Positions 55,733 through 64,000 are shown, numbered from the stretch's first letter. The stretch is DNA of 64,000 nucleotides from Roseiarcus sp036489975 (GCA_036489975.1 DASXES010000059.1:1-64000), one strand, 5' to 3'. The notes: generated by a model not told the origin, from the letters alone. Numbers and translations: made by a program.

Positions 55733-55778
55733 CGTCTCTTCCCTTCCGTCGCCCGGGCGCGCGTCGCGCTTCGCAGGA

Positions 55779-56471
55779 TTAAAGCGCGCGGGCTTGGCTC
55801 AGCGCGCCGGCCAGATCCTCATAATACTCGCATTCCCTGCCGCAAAGCTTCTCGATCGTCGCCAGCTGGTCCCTGGCGAGGCCGTACTCGCCCTCGATGA
55901 CATAGGCTTCGCCGAGATATTCGCGCACCTGCGGATAGGCGGGATCGAGCGCGACCGACTTGAGATAATAGCCGATTCCTTCGTCGGTGCGTCCGAGCTT
56001 GCGGGTCGCGTAGCCGCGAGAGTTGAGCGCGCGGGGGGTGTTCGGGTTGTCGAGGAGGTCGAGCACGTCGATCGCTTCCTGATAGCGGTCGGCCTTGGCG
56101 AGCGCATAGGCGTATTCGGTCATCTCGGGGTCGGGCAGTACGCCGCTGTGCCGCATGAGACACCGATGACGCCTCGTATCCCAGATCAGGCCCGGCGCGC
56201 AGGTTGTGAGGTCGGACTGGCTGTTCGACCTGTGGGCCGCTCCGCCGCCTCCCCCGCCTGCTCCCCCCGCGCCCGCTCCGCCCCCCGCGCCCGCTCCGCC
56301 GCCAGCGCCGCCTCCCGCTCCTGCGCCTGCTCCGCCTCCGCCCCCTCCTCCGCCGCCGCCGGCCGCGAAGGCGGGCGAGGCGAAGGCGAGACCGGCGACC
56401 AGCAATCCACAGGTCAGCGCCCCAGCAAAACGGCGGTTCTTCTGGCGATCGAATGGATGACAGGCGCGCAT
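55779..56471 (-). CDS. exported TPR protein with glycine-rich linker
   Basis: A 230-residue protein. A signal peptide (residues about 14-36, RRFAGALTCGLLVAGLAFASPAFA) is followed by an unbroken Gly/Ala tract (about 37-80). Then come a cysteine-containing stretch (CAPGLIWDTRRHRCLM) and three tetratricopeptide-like repeats (EYAYALAKADRYQEAIDVLD, then RGYATRKLGRTDEGIGYYLKSVALDP and GEAYVIEGEYGLARDQL). The start at 56471 begins the signal peptide. It is divergent from the sigma factor gene and could be an envelope stress target, which is unproven. Confidence 0.8.
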   Translation of the reverse strand: MRACHPFDRQKNRRFAGALTCGLLVAGLAFASPAFAAGGGGGGGGGGAGAGAGGGAGGGAGAGGGAGAGGAGGGGGGAAHRSNSQSDLTTCAPGLIWDTRRHRCLMRHSGVLPDPEMTEYAYALAKADRYQEAIDVLDLLDNPNTPRALNSRGYATRKLGRTDEGIGYYLKSVALDPAYPQVREYLGEAYVIEGEYGLARDQLATIEKLCGRECEYYEDLAGALSQARAL

Positions 56472-56635
56472 CGCGAGCTCCTTGCGATTGAGGTACGGAG
56501 CCAACACGCCAGCCAGTCCTTTATTCGCGCCGAGGCGATCCGGCCGGCGCCGGCCGCGACAAAAAAATGCCGCTGGCGCGTCGCATCTCGGGCGATGATG
56601 CCCTAAGAGAGCCGCGAGCGAACTCAAGCGGGGCC

Positions 56636-57127
56636 ATGAGCGAAGCGAGCCGACGGGAAGTGCGGGCTGGGCTTGAGCCCTCGCTCGCGCGCCTCTGGCG
56701 ATATGCGCTCGTGCTGTCGAGGGCGCGGTACGTGGCCGACGACCTCGTGCAGGCCACGTGCCTGCGCGCCATCGAACGGGCCGATCAATTCGTCCCGGGC
56801 ACGCGGGTCGACCGCTGGCTGTTCGCGATTCTTCGCTCGATCTGGCTTAATGAGATCCGATCGCGACGGATTCGTGAAGGCGGCGGGTTCGTCGACGCCG
56901 AGGACGCGCTGACAACCGACGGCGCGCGGGAAATCGAGACGAATATTACGGCGTCCGCGGTGTTAAGAGCCATGGGCCGACTTCCTGACGCGCAGCGCGA
57001 GACGCTTCTGCTGGTTTACGCCGAAGGCTATAGTTACGCCGAAGCGGCGGCGACGCTCGGCGTTCCGATCGGCACGATCATGAGCAGGCTCGCCGCCGGG
57101 CGAGCCGCGCTGGCGAAATTGAAATAG
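56636..57127 (+). CDS. ECF RNA polymerase sigma factor
   Basis: A 163-residue extracytoplasmic-function sigma factor. Region 2 is LARLWRYALVLSRARYVADDLVQATCLRAIER (about 17-48), with VDRWLFAILRSIWLNEIRSRR following; region 4 is MGRLPDAQRETLLLVYAEGYSYAEAAATLGVPIGTIMSRLAAGRAAL. The start at 56636 was chosen over 56567 because the extra residues are not family-like. The next gene, 22 bp downstream, encodes its probable anti-sigma factor. Confidence 0.9.
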   Translation: MSEASRREVRAGLEPSLARLWRYALVLSRARYVADDLVQATCLRAIERADQFVPGTRVDRWLFAILRSIWLNEIRSRRIREGGGFVDAEDALTTDGAREIETNITASAVLRAMGRLPDAQRETLLLVYAEGYSYAEAAATLGVPIGTIMSRLAAGRAALAKLK

Positions 57128-57149
57128 GGAGGGCGAGGCAGGCCTCTTC

Positions 57150-57914
57150 ATGTCCGACGATGACGCGGAACTTGTCGCGCTGATCGACAACGAGCTCGAC
57201 GAAAGCAGCCGAACCGCCCTTCTGGCGCGTCTGGCGGCGGATGAGCGATTGCGCCAGCGTTACGAAGCGCTGCAGCAGACTGGCGCGCCGCTCGTCGCCG
57301 CCTTCGAGGCGCTGCGCGAGCAGGCGCCGCTCGCTCGTCTCCGCGCAGCGATTCCCGCGGACGAACCGCTTCGCGAGGCTTCGCGGCGCTTCGCCGGGTT
57401 CGCCATGCGCGATCTCGCGGCGGGAATTGTCATTGGCCTCCTCGCGGCGGGCGCGGCCCTTTGGGTTGCATCGGCGTTTGGGCTCATCGGCGAACCGGAC
57501 AATTGGCGCTCCGCCGTCATCGACTACACGGATCTCTATACGAACGAGACCTTCAGTCCGCTTAATCCGGACGCCGCGCTGCAGGCGGCGGAACTGAATG
57601 GGGTCGGCGCGAAAGTTGGCGCCAACCTGACGCCTGAAAACGTCGCGCTGCCTGGCCTGCGGTTCACGACCGCGTTCATGCTTGCCTATGAAGGCTCTCC
57701 TTTGGGCGTGATCGCCTATGTCGATCCTTCAGGCGCTCCGGTGCTCTTTTGCATCCACGCCAATCGTACGCCGGACGCGCCGGTGCGCTCAGAACGCCGC
57801 GGCGATCTCGCGCTCGCCTTTTGGGCGCGCAGCGGACGGGGCCATCTGGTCATTGGCCATATTTCTGAGGAACGGGCTATCGCCCTGGCGCGAACGCTCG
57901 AAAAGCGGGTTTGA
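57150..57914 (+). CDS. transmembrane anti-sigma factor
   Basis: A 254-residue protein with an N-terminal anti-sigma domain (about 1-80, LVALIDNELDESSRTALLARLAADERLRQRYEAL) and one transmembrane helix at about 92-115 (IVIGLLAAGAALWVASAFGLI). A periplasmic C-terminal sensor domain follows. The zinc-binding HxxxCxxC motif of ZAS-type anti-sigma factors is not seen. It should hold the upstream sigma factor at the membrane until released by an envelope or redox signal. Confidence 0.88.
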   Translation: MSDDDAELVALIDNELDESSRTALLARLAADERLRQRYEALQQTGAPLVAAFEALREQAPLARLRAAIPADEPLREASRRFAGFAMRDLAAGIVIGLLAAGAALWVASAFGLIGEPDNWRSAVIDYTDLYTNETFSPLNPDAALQAAELNGVGAKVGANLTPENVALPGLRFTTAFMLAYEGSPLGVIAYVDPSGAPVLFCIHANRTPDAPVRSERRGDLALAFWARSGRGHLVIGHISEERAIALARTLEKRV

Positions 57915-58045
57915 GCTTTCTCCTCCTCAGCTTCGATCTCGCATATGTGAAAACAACAAACGAATAGGTTGCTCTGGCGATTGTTAACGGGGTGACTAGC
58001 TAGCCGGCAAGCATTTGTTCAACCAAGAAGCAAAAAGAGGATATT

Positions 58046-58624
58046 ATGATTGACTTCGATAGGATTGCGAAGGGCGCACGCATTGCTTGCGCCGCGGTTA
58101 CCCTGCTCCTCGCCACGCCCGCTCTGGCGGCCACCAATTGGCGGATCGACCCTTCCCGAACGCATATCGCGTTTGAGATCGACGCGATCGGTTATCCGCG
58201 GACGCACGGACAATTCCGGCAGTTTACGGGGCGCATCTCGGTCGATTTAGTCCACCCCGAGAAAAGCAGCGTCTCATTCCATGTCCAGTCGCAGTCGGTC
58301 GACGTCGGCTCGTCGTCTTTCGACGACTATTTGCGCTCCGCCGCTTTCCTCGATTCTTCGCGCTTCCCCTCAATCGACTTCGTCTCGAAGTCGGTCGCGA
58401 AGCTTAACGACCACACGGTCCGGGTGAGCGGCGAACTGACCCTGCTTGGCGTGACCCGTCCGCTCAGCGTCGATGTTGCGGTTGAGCGGGAAGGCGGCGC
58501 CCAAAAGCTCGCCTTTCAGGCGAAAACCAATATCGACAGGCTGGACTTCGGCATGAATTCAGGGTTTCCGCTGGTCTCGCGAGATGTTCAACTGCTGATT
58601 TCGAGCGCGGCTGTCCAACTTTGA
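58046..58624 (+). CDS. YceI family periplasmic protein
   Basis: A 192-residue lipocalin-like YceI protein. The signal peptide ends near residue 28 (ATPALAA). The fold starts WRIDPSRTHIAFEIDAIGYPRTHG with the conserved SSFDDYLRSAAFLDSSRFPSIDF segment, ending FGMNSGFPLVSRDVQL. YceI proteins bind polyisoprenoids and are induced by acid or redox stress. A 131-bp gap after the anti-sigma gene ends in an AAAAAGAGGA ribosome binding site. It overlaps the cytochrome b561 gene by 4 bp and is a likely target of the sigma factor. Confidence 0.92.
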   Translation: MIDFDRIAKGARIACAAVTLLLATPALAATNWRIDPSRTHIAFEIDAIGYPRTHGQFRQFTGRISVDLVHPEKSSVSFHVQSQSVDVGSSSFDDYLRSAAFLDSSRFPSIDFVSKSVAKLNDHTVRVSGELTLLGVTRPLSVDVAVEREGGAQKLAFQAKTNIDRLDFGMNSGFPLVSRDVQLLISSAAVQL

Positions 58625-59196
58625 GCGCAACGGCTCGGCCCGAGCGGTGGAGCGGCGCGATCGTTTCGCTCCACTGGGCGGCAGGCGCGGTCATTCTGGC
58701 TCTGATCGCCATGGGGTGGGCGATGATCCACGGCGACCTCGACAGCGCCTGGACGTTCGACATCTACCAGTGGCACAAATCCTGGGGCTTCGTGGCGCTC
58801 GTGCTGACGGCCGCCCGGCTCGGGGCGCGCTTCGTCAGCGCCTCGCCGCCGGCGCCTGGTTCCCCCCGATGGGAACATCGTCTCGCGGCGATCACCCAGG
58901 CGTCGCTCTATATTCTGATGGTTTGCGCGATCGTCTCCGGCTGGCTCATCGTCTCGGCGTCGCCGCTGCCGGTGCCGACCCGATTCTTCGATCTCTTCGT
59001 CATTCCGAATATCGCCCCGCCCGACCCCGCCCTGTTCGCCGGCGCCGTGCTGGCGCACAAAATCGCCGCATGGACGATCGCCGCCCTGGTCGTGCTCCAC
59101 GTCGCTGGCGCGCTGAAACACCATTTCGCGGATCGCGACGACGTTCTGAAGCGCATGCTGCCGGGGTGGCGAAGCCCTGCTGCGCCGCGCCGGTGA
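58621..59196 (+). CDS. cytochrome b561-like membrane protein
   Basis: A 191-residue protein with four membrane helices. Histidines that could hold two haem groups are in SLHWAAGAVIL, YQWHKSWGF and VLAHKIAAW/LVVLHVAG. It starts at a TTG (58621) that overlaps the YceI stop; no ATG lies at a good position. The YceI/cytochrome b561 pair is a common stress couple that moves electrons between quinone and the periplasm. With the sigma and anti-sigma genes it makes a regulatory module. Confidence 0.85.
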   Translation: MSATARPERWSGAIVSLHWAAGAVILALIAMGWAMIHGDLDSAWTFDIYQWHKSWGFVALVLTAARLGARFVSASPPAPGSPRWEHRLAAITQASLYILMVCAIVSGWLIVSASPLPVPTRFFDLFVIPNIAPPDPALFAGAVLAHKIAAWTIAALVVLHVAGALKHHFADRDDVLKRMLPGWRSPAAPRR

Positions 59197-59280
59197 AATC
59201 GGCTGGCGGCTTTGAAAGGCTTCGCCGCACGGGGAAATATGGGGCAAGGTGCGGGTCACAGGGCCGAGTCGCTGACAAGC

Positions 59281-60240
59281 ATGCGCGTCATCTTCATGGG
59301 CACGCCGGAATTCGCAGTTCCGGCATGCGTGGAAATCTCGAGACGCGGCTTCGAGCTTGCCGCGGTTTATAGCCGCGAGCCGGCGCGCGGCGGCCGCCGG
59401 GGGCTTGAGATCAGGAAAGCGCCGGTTCACGAGGCGGCGGATTCGCTTGGCGTCCCGGTTTTCACGCCGCGCACGTTACGCGACGCTGAAGTCCAGAGGG
59501 CCTTCAGGGAGTTAGCTGCCGACGTCGCCGTTGTCGCGGCTTACGGCCTCATTCTGCCGGTTCCCATTCTCGCAGCGACGAAGCTCGGGTGTCTCAACCT
59601 GCACGGGTCGCTTCTGCCGCGCTGGCGAGGCGCGGCGCCGATCCAGCGGGCGATCATGGCCGGCGACAAGGAAACGGGCGTCGACGTCATGCGCATGGAG
59701 GCCGGCCTCGACACCGGGCCGGTCGGATTGCGCGAAATCATACCCATTCGTCCCGACGACACAGCGGGAGACCTGACGCGCCGCCTTTCCGCGATCGCCG
59801 CCCGGCTCGCGGTCAGCGCCCTTGAGGCGCTCGTAGCCGGCCGATTGACCTTCGAGCCGCAGCCCCCCGACGGGGCCAGTTACGCCCGCAAAATCGAGAA
59901 GAGCGAGGCGGAGATCGACTGGACGCAAGCCGCGGAAGCCGTCCGTAACCAGATCCATGGGCTCTCGCCCGCGCCGGGCGCTTTTTCCAGGGTCGTGATC
60001 GGTGATCGCGAGGAGAGCGTGAAGCTTTTCCGCGCCGAGGTCGCGGATGGCGAAGGGCCGCCGGGGACGCTTCTGTCGGACGACATGCGGATCGCCTGCG
60101 GGTCAGGCGCGATACGGGTTCTCGAGGGGCAGCGCGCCGGCAGGACGGCCATGGGCGGCGGCGAATTTATGCGTGGGGCGAAGCTGGGGCCGGGCGCGAC
60201 ATTCGGCCGGGCGGGCGAGCCGTCCATAGCGAAACATTGA
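59281..60240 (+). CDS. fmt: methionyl-tRNA formyltransferase
   Basis: A 319-residue enzyme that formylates initiator Met-tRNA. The formyl-folate domain has MRVIFMGTPEFAV at the start and the catalytic HGSLLPRWRGAAPIQRAI (histidine, asparagine-type motif SLLP); the C-terminal tRNA-binding domain follows from about residue 205. The start at 59281 is the family start. The usual partner def is not in the window. Confidence 0.96.
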   Translation: MRVIFMGTPEFAVPACVEISRRGFELAAVYSREPARGGRRGLEIRKAPVHEAADSLGVPVFTPRTLRDAEVQRAFRELAADVAVVAAYGLILPVPILAATKLGCLNLHGSLLPRWRGAAPIQRAIMAGDKETGVDVMRMEAGLDTGPVGLREIIPIRPDDTAGDLTRRLSAIAARLAVSALEALVAGRLTFEPQPPDGASYARKIEKSEAEIDWTQAAEAVRNQIHGLSPAPGAFSRVVIGDREESVKLFRAEVADGEGPPGTLLSDDMRIACGSGAIRVLEGQRAGRTAMGGGEFMRGAKLGPGATFGRAGEPSIAKH

Positions 60241-60561
60241 CAAAATCAGAAATTTGCTTTACACATATTCTTATGGACGGAATATCATCCGACCTGGCTT
60301 GGGATATGCGGGGCGGTCGCCTTGAATGAAGACGGCCACAACCGGTGCGCGAGTTAAGGAGCGAGGCCGGAAATTTTTTGCGCCAAACGCGCGTAACCCA
60401 TTGAAAAGTCCCGATTCGAAAAAATAAACGCTAGTTCTTTTACTAGCGTTTATGCGCATTTTGCTAGCGTTTACGCGCGTTTACTGGCGTTTATTTGCAG
60501 CGTCCCACGGGGTGACGCGCGCACTGGTTGTATCCGGGCCGACGGGCGGGAGCGCCCCGGC
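60241..60561. other. intergenic region between fmt and prfB
   Basis: The 320 bp between fmt (plus) and prfB (minus, convergent) contain no gene. They are unusually AT-rich at both ends and hold the repeat array described separately at 60424-60494. The two genes converge, so a shared terminator may be present here, but I see no classic poly-T terminator next to either stop codon. Confidence 0.6.
60424..60494. repeat. short repeat array, 12-mer ACTAGCGTTTAT and variants
   Basis: A 12-base element ACTAGCGTTTAT occurs at 60442-60453, as GCTAGCGTTTAC at 60463-60474 and as ACTGGCGTTTAT at 60483-60494. Its exact inverse ATAAACGCTAGT lies at 60424-60435, so the first direct copy forms a perfect 12-bp hairpin with a 6-nt loop TCTTTT. 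Spacing of the direct copies is 21 and 20 bp, about two helical turns. Such phasing fits a regulator-binding array or a terminator hairpin with extra copies. Confidence 0.85.
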
Positions 60562-61690
60562 CTATTCGACATCCTCGACCGCGACCGTCCGTCCGGAGAG
60601 GCGCTGCGCCAGCGAAGCCTCCATGAACGGGTCGAGATCGCCGTCGAGCACCTCGTCGGGCGAACTCGAAACGTGGCCGGTGCGAAGGTCCTTCACCATC
60701 TGGTAGGGCTGGAGCACATACGAGCGGATCTGATGGCCCCAGCCGATGTCGGTCTTGGAGGCCGCGTCGGCGGTGGCCTTCTCCTCGCGCTTCTGCAGCT
60801 CGAGCTCGTAGAGGCGCGCGCGCAGCATGTTCCAGGCGGTCGCCCGGTTCTTGTGCTGCGAGCGTTCCGACTGGCAGGCGACGACGATGCCGGTCGGAAT
60901 GTGGGTGATGCGCACGGCCGATTCGGTCTTGTTGACGTGCTGCCCGCCGGCGCCGGACGCGCGGTACGTGTCGATCCGGCAATCGCCCTCGTTGACTTCA
61001 ACCTTTATCCGGTCGTCGACCACCGGATAGACCCAGACGGAGGCGAAGCTCGTGTGCCGGCGCGCGTTCGAATCGAAAGGGGATATGCGCACCAGGCGAT
61101 GAACGCCCGACTCCGTCTTCAGCCAGCCATGCGCGTTATGGCCCTTGACGACGATGGTTGCGGACTTGACGCCGGCCTCGTCCCCATCCGTCTCTTCAAT
61201 CACCTCGACGTCGAACTTTCGCCGCTCTGCCCAGCGCACGTACATGCGCAAGAGCATCCGCGCCCAGTCGCAGCTCTCGGTGCCCCCCGCTCCGGAATGC
61301 ACTTCGACATAGCTGTCGTTGGAGTCCGCCTCGCCCGAAAGCAGCGCTTCGAGCTGGCGCCGTTCGCCTTCAGCCTTCAGCACCTTGAGGGCCGTGATTC
61401 CCTCGGTTTCCGCCGCTGCGTCGCCTTCGGCTTCGCCAAGCTCGACCAGCGTCGTCGCGTCCTCGAGGTCCCGTTCTATCTTCTTGAGCGAGCCCAGCCG
61501 GTCTTCCAGCATGGTGCGCTCGCGCATCACCTTTTCGGCCGATTCGGGATCGCTCCAGAGACCCGGATCTTCGGATTTTGCGTTCAGTTCCCCAAGACGT
61601 CGCGTTGCGGTGTCGACGTCAAAGATGCCTCCTCAGCAGTCCCACGGACTGCTTGATGGATTCGGCCAATTGTTCAGCTTCCGCGCGCAT
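60562..61690 (-). CDS. prfB: peptide chain release factor 2, expressed through a programmed +1 frameshift
   Basis: RF2 reads UGA and UAA and releases the peptide. The visible main frame starts at 61530 in a non-family position, so I looked upstream. A 23-codon frame from the ATG at 61690 (MRAEAEQLAESIKQSVGLL, then RRHL) ends in CTT TGA at 61619-61621. A +1 shift reads D-V-D-T-A-T-R-R-L-G-E-L-N-A and joins the main frame, giving 375 residues, the normal length. The GGQ motif is in RASGAGGQHVNKTESAVRITH, the start-domain coiled coil precedes it, and SPF is in RISPFDSNARR as expected for RF2. The final stop is TAG, which RF1 reads. Confidence 0.95.
61615..61632 (-). promoter_or_regulatory. RF2 autoregulatory frameshift site
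   Basis: The minus strand reads AGGAGGCATCTTTGAC: an internal Shine-Dalgarno-like AGGAGG three bases before the slippery CTT, then the in-frame TGA and C. Low RF2 lets the ribosome slip by +1 and make more RF2. The site is the classic layout for prfB, here with CAT between the SD and CTT. Confidence 0.93.
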
Positions 61691-61819
61691 GATCCAACCA
61701 ACGAATTTAGGAGTGCAATGTCCCCGCGCAAGACGGCGCCAAGCGGAGCGGGCCTGGCGGCGCCCCCGCCATCGGGCGTTGTCAGGGTCCGGCTCGCCCT
61801 GGAAGCGCTTGACACCCTC

Positions 61820-64000
61820 TCAATAGAGACCGCCTGTCCCCGCGCCGACCGAGCGATCGCTGCGCGCGGAGGTTTCCGATCCGCCCCCGCCGCCTCCGCC
61901 ACCGCCGCCGCCATAGCTGTCAGGCGGGCCGGTGCCTGGCTTGAACGCCTCCATGATGGTGCCGGGTCCGGTGGCGCGCATGCCGGTTTTGACGTCGACC
62001 GAAACGAGCTTGATTCCGGGCGGAATACGGAACGGCGTGTCGGGAGTGTCCTTGAGCGCCATCTTCATGAAGTCTCGGAAGATCGGCGCCGTGTAGAGCG
62101 CCGCCTGAGCCTTGCCGCCAAGCGAACGCGGCTTGTCGTAGCCCATGAACACACCGAATGTGAGGTTCGGCGAATAGCCGATGAACCAGAGGTCCTTGGC
62201 GTCATTGGTGGTGCCGGTCTTGCCCGCCAGAGTCCTGCCGAGCTCCTTAATCGCGATGCCGGTGCCACGTTGGATGACACCCTCCAGGATCGAGGTGACC
62301 TGGTAGGCGGTCAGCGGATCGATCACCTGCTCACGTTTGTCGATCAGGCGCGGTTCGGGCTGGTTGTTCCATGTCGGGGCGTCGCAGCCTTCGCAGATGC
62401 GTTCGTCGTGCTTGTAGATCGTGTTCCCCCAACGATCCTGGATGCGATCGATCAGCGTCGCCTTCACGCGTTTGCCGCCGTTGGCGAACATCGAATAGGC
62501 GGTGACCATACGCAGCACTGTCGTCTCACCGGCGCCGATCGACATGGAGAGAAGCGGCGCCAGGTTGTCGTAGACGCCGAAGCGCTTGGCGTATTCGACG
62601 ACCAGCGGCATGCCGATGTCGCGCGCGAGCCTGACCGTCATCAGGTTGATCGAATGCTCAACGGCGAATCGCAACGTACGGGGACCGGTCACCTCGCCTT
62701 CAAAGTTTGCCGGCGTCCACAGCTGGCCGCTGCCGTCGTTGATCGTGACAGGCGAGTCCAGGATGATCGAGGACGGCGTGTAGCCCTTGTCGAGCGCCGC
62801 CCCGTAGACGAAAGGCTTGAACGAGGAGCCCGGCTGGCGCTGGGCCTGCGTCGCGCGGTTGAATTCCGATTCGTCAAACGAGAAGCCGCCGACCATCGCC
62901 AGCACGCGGCCCGTGAACGGATCCATCGCGATGCAGGCGCCGGACACTTCCGGGATCTGGCGCAGGCGATACTGGCCGTCGTGGCCGACAATGGGTTCGA
63001 CATAAAAGACGTCGCCGGGCTTGACCAGGTTCTTCAGCCCTCGGCCAGTCCAGTGCGCCCCTTCAAGGGTGACGGCTCCCGTCCGGCGATCGGCGACAAC
63101 CGAGCCCGACTTGTCTCGCTCCGGCTGAAGGCCGATCCGGATGGCCGTGTTGCTGACGTCAAGCGCGACCGCCAGAACCCAAGGCTTGATGTCGCCGTAA
63201 GCTGGAATGTCGGCCAGGGGAAGGCCCCAGTCCTGGCCGATGTCGATGGTCTTGAGCGTGCCATGCCAGCCATAGGCCTCGTCATAGCGCACTAGACCGT
63301 CGACCAGCGCCTTACGCGCCATCAGCTGAATTTTCGGGTCGAGCGTGGTGCGAACGGAGAGACCGCCCTCGTAGAGCTTCTGCTCACCGTACCGTTCTTG
63401 CAATTCGCGCCGGACCTCTTCCGCGAAGAATCCCGCGGCGATGGAGTTTGGCGTCAGCACGCGGGGATTGACGACCAGCGGCTCGGCGCGCGCCTCGTTC
63501 GCCTGCTTGGCGGTGATGTAGCCGTCTTCCTGCATGCGTCCGATGACGTAGTTGCGCCTTTCGATGGCCCGGTCATGATCCCGAAACGGGTTCAGCGAGC
63601 TCGGCTCCTTCGGCAGCGCCGCCAGATAGGCGGCTTCGGCGATGGTCAGCTCGTGCACGGACTTGTTGAAGTAACCGAGCGCAGCGGCGGCGACGCCGTA
63701 ATTGGAAAGGCCGAGGTAAATCTCATTGAGGTAGAGCTCGAGGATCTTTTCCTTCGAGTAAGCGGACTCGATTCGCAAGCTCAGCAGAATCTCGCGGATT
63801 TTTCGATCGAAAGTCCGGTCCGAGTTCAAGAGAAAGTTCTTGGCGACCTGCTGCGTAATGGTCGAGGCGCCCTGAATGTGGCGCGAACCCTGCAAGTAAA
63901 TGAGTCCCGCGCGCACGATGCCCTCGGGATCGACGCCCCAATGGCTATAGAAATTCTTGTCCTCGGCGGAAATGAAGGCGTGCTTGACCAAGTCGGGAAT
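61820..64000 (-). CDS. mrcA: penicillin-binding protein 1A, partial (5' end beyond the right edge)
   Basis: A bifunctional peptidoglycan glycosyltransferase/transpeptidase of which 727 residues are visible; the frame is open to base 64000 (I-P-D-L before VKHAFISAEDKNFYSHWGVD). The transglycosylase motif EDKNFYSHWGVD and QGASTITQQVAKN are present. The transpeptidase has S-x-x-K in GSSFKPFVYG, the S-x-N-type SINLMTVRL and the K-T-G in LAGKTGTTNDAKD. A long glycine tract (SYGGGGGG onward) ends the protein, as in rhizobial PBP1A. It makes septal and lateral cell wall and is the target of beta-lactams. Real start and membrane anchor lie outside the window. Confidence 0.94.
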   Translation of the reverse strand: MPDLVKHAFISAEDKNFYSHWGVDPEGIVRAGLIYLQGSRHIQGASTITQQVAKNFLLNSDRTFDRKIREILLSLRIESAYSKEKILELYLNEIYLGLSNYGVAAAALGYFNKSVHELTIAEAAYLAALPKEPSSLNPFRDHDRAIERRNYVIGRMQEDGYITAKQANEARAEPLVVNPRVLTPNSIAAGFFAEEVRRELQERYGEQKLYEGGLSVRTTLDPKIQLMARKALVDGLVRYDEAYGWHGTLKTIDIGQDWGLPLADIPAYGDIKPWVLAVALDVSNTAIRIGLQPERDKSGSVVADRRTGAVTLEGAHWTGRGLKNLVKPGDVFYVEPIVGHDGQYRLRQIPEVSGACIAMDPFTGRVLAMVGGFSFDESEFNRATQAQRQPGSSFKPFVYGAALDKGYTPSSIILDSPVTINDGSGQLWTPANFEGEVTGPRTLRFAVEHSINLMTVRLARDIGMPLVVEYAKRFGVYDNLAPLLSMSIGAGETTVLRMVTAYSMFANGGKRVKATLIDRIQDRWGNTIYKHDERICEGCDAPTWNNQPEPRLIDKREQVIDPLTAYQVTSILEGVIQRGTGIAIKELGRTLAGKTGTTNDAKDLWFIGYSPNLTFGVFMGYDKPRSLGGKAQAALYTAPIFRDFMKMALKDTPDTPFRIPPGIKLVSVDVKTGMRATGPGTIMEAFKPGTGPPDSYGGGGGGGGGGGSETSARSDRSVGAGTGGLY

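Noticed and set aside
56206..56460. A proline-rich plus-strand frame
   Set aside because: It is the antisense reading of the glycine-rich linker of the TPR protein.
61319..63295. A 658-residue frame antisense to prfB and PBP1A
   Set aside because: It overlaps two well supported genes on the other strand and has no family features; a GC-bias artefact.

Overview
The window is a high-GC chromosomal segment from an alphaproteobacterium, most likely of the order Hyphomicrobiales (Rhizobiales; Beijerinckiaceae/Methylocystis/Bradyrhizobium-like). This rests on the gene content: an IalB-family protein, aerobic cobaltochelatase CobT, a split gcvPA/gcvPB glycine cleavage operon, a NhaA fused to a thioredoxin-fold domain, rhizobial-type palindromic repeats and GC-rich codon use throughout. 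It is inference; no rRNA or species marker is present. No prophage, intact insertion sequence or CRISPR array is visible.

Layout. 1-5 kb: glycine cleavage operon gcvT-gcvH-gcvPA-gcvPB (minus strand) behind a tandem glycine riboswitch. 5-11 kb: type I sulfatase, a membrane-anchored coiled-coil protein, a lipoprotein, an IalB-like protein and tRNA-Val(GAC). 11.5-19.6 kb: asd, an ExbB/MotA-like plus MotB/OmpA-like pair with an overlapping GNAT gene, an alpha/beta hydrolase, typA and an MBL-fold hydrolase. 19.6-21.5 kb: a decayed stretch with a histidine phosphatase remnant, a frameshifted MBL hydrolase and an AT-rich patch. 21.5-27.4 kb: SMP-30 lactonase, arfB, an SDR with a divergent ArsR-type regulator, leuC, a small membrane protein and a proline racemase family enzyme. 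27.5-32.3 kb: a three-gene 2-oxoacid:ferredoxin oxidoreductase operon with its own FAD/NADPH/[4Fe-4S] electron-transfer subunit. 32.2-33.0 kb: response regulator and a truncated sensor. 33-37.8 kb: a complete five-gene branched-chain amino acid type ABC transporter operon. 38.0-44 kb: tRNA-Pro(CGG), a phytanoyl-CoA dioxygenase family protein and a sugar cluster (ROK kinase, 6-phosphogluconate dehydrogenase, large glycoside hydrolase). 44-53 kb: GlxA-type regulator, ABM monooxygenase, UdgX, NhaA-DsbA fusion, orphan periplasmic binding protein, a papain-like protease next to a free copy of its N-terminal domain, a DUF2905 pseudogene and alkB. 53-64 kb: cobT, DoxX, a TPR protein, an ECF sigma/anti-sigma/YceI/cytochrome b561 stress module, fmt, a 21-nt repeat array, prfB with a programmed frameshift, and a penicillin-binding protein 1A gene running off the right edge.

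The most interesting items are the papain-like protease with its duplicated stand-alone N-terminal domain (50.5-51.7 kb), the helically phased 12-mer array between fmt and prfB (60.42-60.49 kb), the OFOR operon with its fused electron module, the proline racemase homologue lacking both usual catalytic cysteines, and the suicide-type uracil-DNA binding protein UdgX. Several pseudogenes and regulatory elements were found by reading the DNA directly because they do not appear as intact open frames.
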